Source: Chloroflexota bacterium | Lineage (GTDB): Bacteria; Chloroflexota; Dehalococcoidia; Dehalococcoidales; UBA2162 | Direction of reading: 5' to 3' | NCBI GenBank assembly: GCA_016193545.1 | Contig: JACPSA010000016.1 | Span: forward strand, 1 to 34,014 | DNA: 34,014 nt | Part shown: piece by piece, positions 31,776 through 34,014 of the stretch | Layout of the letters: each line of letters opens with the position of its first letter | How positions within the stretch are numbered: position 1 is the stretch's first letter | Notes under the pieces: generated by a model | Databases searched by the model: none | What the model saw: the letters and a program-made list of their open reading frames with translations, nothing else | Told to the model about the DNA's origin: nothing | Position numbers and translations under genes: made by a program

Positions 31776-32774
31776 CTACATGATGCGTTTGAGCCTGGGG
31801 TTGGAGGTAATACCCGGGATTCTGCCTCTCTTAGCGATTGGTTTGCTCTCGACCTCATGCAGGTCGGCGGTAAAGTCAATCGGCTTAGCACCGGTGATAT
31901 GGCTACCGACGCCAAAACCATCGACCGGTGCTCCTCTTTCGATGAAGTGGTTGATGCGCTCGGGAGTTACACCGCCACTGACAAATATCCTGACATGCTT
32001 GAAGCCGGCTAGGTCCAGCCCGGCCCTTACCTCTTTGACCAGGTCAGGGGTAACGCGACCTCTTTCCCAGGGAGTATCCAGCCGCACGCTATTCAGTCTT
32101 TGTCCCATTGCTTGAGCTACCCTGATGCTTTCCTCGACCTCATCTTTGAAGGTATCAACCAGGGAAACGCGGCGTACTTCCGGCGGCATATACTTATCAA
32201 AAGCCAGAGTAGCCTTAACCGTGTCCCCCATAATTATTATCAGGGCATGGGGCATTGTCCCCGATGGTTGGATACCGGCCAGTTTAGCCCCGACGATGCT
32301 GGAGCAGCCAATACAGCCGCCAACCATGGCGGCATAGTCCATTATTCCAGCTACTGAAGGGTGAACATGGCGGGCACCGAAGCTGATAACCGGTATCCCC
32401 CGGGCTGCGTTGACGCACTCCCGGGCGGCGGTCGCCCAGCCACTTTCGTGGCTGAGGTATCCGTCGATAGCCGTCTCATACAGTCCGTAGCTCTGGTAGG
32501 GAGCGGTAATGCGCAGCACTACTTCCCGCTCTTCCATTGTTTCACCTTCGTCCAGTGCCCAGACCTCGCGCTTGTTCTCGGGCAGAACCCGTTTCAGTAA
32601 AGCCTTGACCTCGGCCATGCCGCAGAGTATCCCGGGCTGGCTACCGAATACCTCCATAGTGGCCACTGGATTAAGCTTTTCATGGCGTAATACCTCGATG
32701 GTATGGGCAAAGTAAATATCGGCGGTTTCTCCGGAGAGTACCGCCTCGGTGGGTTCGAATTCAGGAATCTTCAC
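31776..32774 (-). CDS. pncB: Nicotinate phosphoribosyltransferase
   Basis: 332 aa, start GTG 32774, overlapping the nicotinamidase stop (GTGA). It converts nicotinate and PRPP to nicotinate mononucleotide. Family marks: SGETADIYFAHT near 14, ISFGARHVHPSVAG (about 150), GTMPHALII (about 192), SLVDTFKDEVEE (about 225), the phosphate-binding FVSGGVTPERI (about 285), and VDGFGVGSHITGAKPIDFT. The length is shorter than the E. coli enzyme and matches the compact type found in archaea and many anaerobes. Co-location with pncA makes the NAD salvage role secure. Confidence 0.93.
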   Translation of the reverse strand: MKIPEFEPTEAVLSGETADIYFAHTIEVLRHEKLNPVATMEVFGSQPGILCGMAEVKALLKRVLPENKREVWALDEGETMEEREVVLRITAPYQSYGLYETAIDGYLSHESGWATAARECVNAARGIPVISFGARHVHPSVAGIMDYAAMVGGCIGCSSIVGAKLAGIQPSGTMPHALIIIMGDTVKATLAFDKYMPPEVRRVSLVDTFKDEVEESIRVAQAMGQRLNSVRLDTPWERGRVTPDLVKEVRAGLDLAGFKHVRIFVSGGVTPERINHFIERGAPVDGFGVGSHITGAKPIDFTADLHEVESKPIAKRGRIPGITSNPRLKRIM

Positions 32775-33304
32775 TGGTTACCTCCAATAGTGATTAATTT
32801 TGCCCCCAGTACCCTCTCGATATGTTGCAGAGCGAAGCGGTGGGCGGCTTCATCTGGTGAGTACACGCCGTCCACCGGTACTTCTACCTGGTAATCGCGG
32901 TTGCGGGCATCCGCCGTGGTGTGCATTACGCAAATATCAGTCAGGACGCCGCAAATAATCAACTTAGCTGGCTTTAATTTCTTCAGTTTTTGCTCAAGTG
33001 GCGTGCCGAAGAAGCCACTGTAACGTTTCTTAGCAATTATCTCGCCCTTATAGCCAGCTAATTCAGGAATAACCTCGGCCTGGATAGTTCCCTCGATGCA
33101 GTGCGGGGGGAACATCTTGAACTCAAGGTCATCAGGGTCATGGTGGTCGCAGATGAAGAATACTTTGGAGCCTCGGGCCAGTTCCCGTTCCAGCAACTTC
33201 TGGATATTGGGAATTATACGGCGTGATTTTTCCCCGCAGTACAGCGGGTAACCTTCTTCCAGGAACCCCCGCAGCATGTCAATTACTAAGACGGCATTAG
33301 CCAT
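32771..33304 (-). CDS. pncA: Nicotinamidase (isochorismatase-like cysteine hydrolase)
   Basis: 177 aa. The catalytic triad is visible: Asp9 (VLVIDML), Lys93 (IAKKRYSGFFGT) and Cys125 (GVLTDICVMHTTADA). The metal site is around CDHHDPDD (52-59). It deamidates nicotinamide to nicotinate, which the overlapping downstream enzyme uses. The isochorismatase superfamily is broad, but the pairing with pncB makes nicotinamidase by far the best call. ATG 33304 follows AAGGGAAAATTT. It lies 17 bp after purH on the same strand. Confidence 0.92.
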   Translation of the reverse strand: MANAVLVIDMLRGFLEEGYPLYCGEKSRRIIPNIQKLLERELARGSKVFFICDHHDPDDLEFKMFPPHCIEGTIQAEVIPELAGYKGEIIAKKRYSGFFGTPLEQKLKKLKPAKLIICGVLTDICVMHTTADARNRDYQVEVPVDGVYSPDEAAHRFALQHIERVLGAKLITIGGNQ

Positions 33305-33321
33305 AAATTTTCCCTTCAGAT

Positions 33322-34014
33322 TTAATGACGGAAATGTCTCGTTCCGGTAAAAACCATGGCGATATTGTGCTCATCGGCTGCCTTGATTGAGTCCTCATCC
33401 CTTATTGAGCCACCGGGCTGGATAATGGAGGTTACCCCAATATTAGCGGCTGCCTCCACCACATCTGGAAATGGGAACATCGCATCCGAGGCTAGAACGC
33501 TACCCCTGGCTTTCTCTCCCGCCTTTTCTCCGGCTATCTGGGCACTGACGATGCGACTGGGCTGCCCGGCGCCCATGCCCACCAGTGTCCGGTCTTTAGC
33601 CAGCACAATGGCGTTCGACTTGATATGTTTCACGGCACGCCAGGCAAAAAGCAGGTCATCAATTTCAGCTTTGCTTGGCTGGCGTTTAGTGACTGTTTTT
33701 AAACTGACACTCTTTTCCGGAATAGAATCGGAAGTCTGGACAAGGAATCCGCCCTTGACCCGGCGGAAATCAAGGTAGCCCGGTTCCGCCTGGCCGTAGC
33801 TCGGTGGCAACTCGGCAACCAGGATACGCAGGTCTTTTTTGCGTTGCAGTAATTTGAGTGCCTCTGCCTGATATTCCGGGGCGATAACTATCTCGTAGAA
33901 GACTGACTTCATCTCTTTGGCCATATCCAGGCTAACCGGTCGGTTGGCGACGACGATACCACCGAAGGCTGACACCGGGTCGCCACTGAAAGCCCGCCGG
34001 TAGGCTTCGGCGAT
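33322..34014 (-). CDS. purH: Bifunctional purine biosynthesis protein PurH, C-terminal part (AICAR transformylase)
   Basis: The frame is open to the right edge; 230 codons are visible, corresponding to the end of the AICAR formyltransferase domain. Marks: RAFSGDPVSAFGGIVVANRP at the edge, LLFAWRAVKHIKSNAIVLAK (the segment with the catalytic Lys-His pair region), GMGAGQPSRIVSAQIA, ASDAMFPFPDVVEAAANIG, IIQPGGSIRDEDSI and the terminal MVFTGTRHFRH. It makes FAICAR in the ninth step and, in the full protein, IMP in the last step. It is followed 17 bp later by pncA, so purine and NAD salvage genes appear to be co-transcribed. Confidence 0.96.
   Translation of the reverse strand: MAEAYRRAFSGDPVSAFGGIVVANRPVSLDMAKEMKSVFYEIVIAPEYQAEALKLLQRKKDLRILVAELPPSYGQAEPGYLDFRRVKGGFLVQTSDSIPEKSVSLKTVTKRQPSKAEIDDLLFAWRAVKHIKSNAIVLAKDRTLVGMGAGQPSRIVSAQIAGEKAGEKARGSVLASDAMFPFPDVVEAAANIGVTSIIQPGGSIRDEDSIKAADEHNIAMVFTGTRHFRH

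Noticed and set aside
1..34014. CRISPR arrays, tRNA or rRNA genes, transposases, prophage genes
   Set aside because: No regularly spaced repeats, no cloverleaf-type sequences and no recognisable transposase or phage proteins were found by reading both strands; a covariance-model scan was not possible.

Overview
The window reads as chromosomal DNA of an anaerobic bacterium with moderate GC. The closest impression is Chloroflexota of the Dehalococcoidia type. That is an inference from gene content (formate dehydrogenase with diaphorase subunits, ETF with a ferredoxin domain, several acyl-CoA dehydrogenases, small Cys-rich redox proteins) and from G/C-rich palindromic intergenic repeats; no rRNA or other phylogenetic marker was tested. 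I saw no tRNA, rRNA, CRISPR array or transposase.

Layout. 1-6252 (minus) is a three-gene formate dehydrogenase operon: NuoE-like subunit, a 1029-aa NuoF-GltD fusion, and a molybdenum catalytic subunit that runs off the left edge. 6424-9048 (plus) is mutS. 8996-10990 is an accessory patch: the last 45 bp of mutS reappear at 9574-9618 and bracket a small hairpin element and an orphan XRE/HigA-like regulator. An AT-rich PIN-like gene on the other strand and a cluster of palindromic repeats follow. 10997-15463 (minus) holds a DUF6504-like protein, a protein with a CNCCACCC motif, a small membrane protein, then etfA, etfB and an acyl-CoA dehydrogenase. 15853-18189 (plus) encodes two more acyl-CoA dehydrogenases that probably form a heteromer. 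18184-19684 (minus) is plsC-ispH.

19868-29777 (plus) is a 10-kb iron region: fur, a small 46-aa secreted or membrane ORF, an Fbp/Fut-type ferric ABC importer whose binding protein is broken near its C-terminus, two FTR1 permeases (the second fused to a DUF2318 metal-binding domain), and a MacB/FtsX-type ABC exporter set. Two near-identical Fur-box-like palindromes, one before fur and one before the importer operon, suggest that Fur controls both. The FTR1-DUF2318-permease-permease-ATPase order resembles the Campylobacter p19/FTR1 locus, without P19.

29931-34014 carries a small Cys-rich protein, a LacD-type aldolase, a small membrane protein, an overlapping nicotinamidase/nicotinate phosphoribosyltransferase pair (NAD salvage), and the C-terminal part of purH running off the right edge.

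The points most worth a second look are the FDH with a NuoF-GltD fusion (possible electron bifurcation), the FTR1-DUF2318 fusion locus with its Fur boxes and small ORF, the broken ferric-binding protein, and the duplicated mutS 3' end around an orphan regulator.
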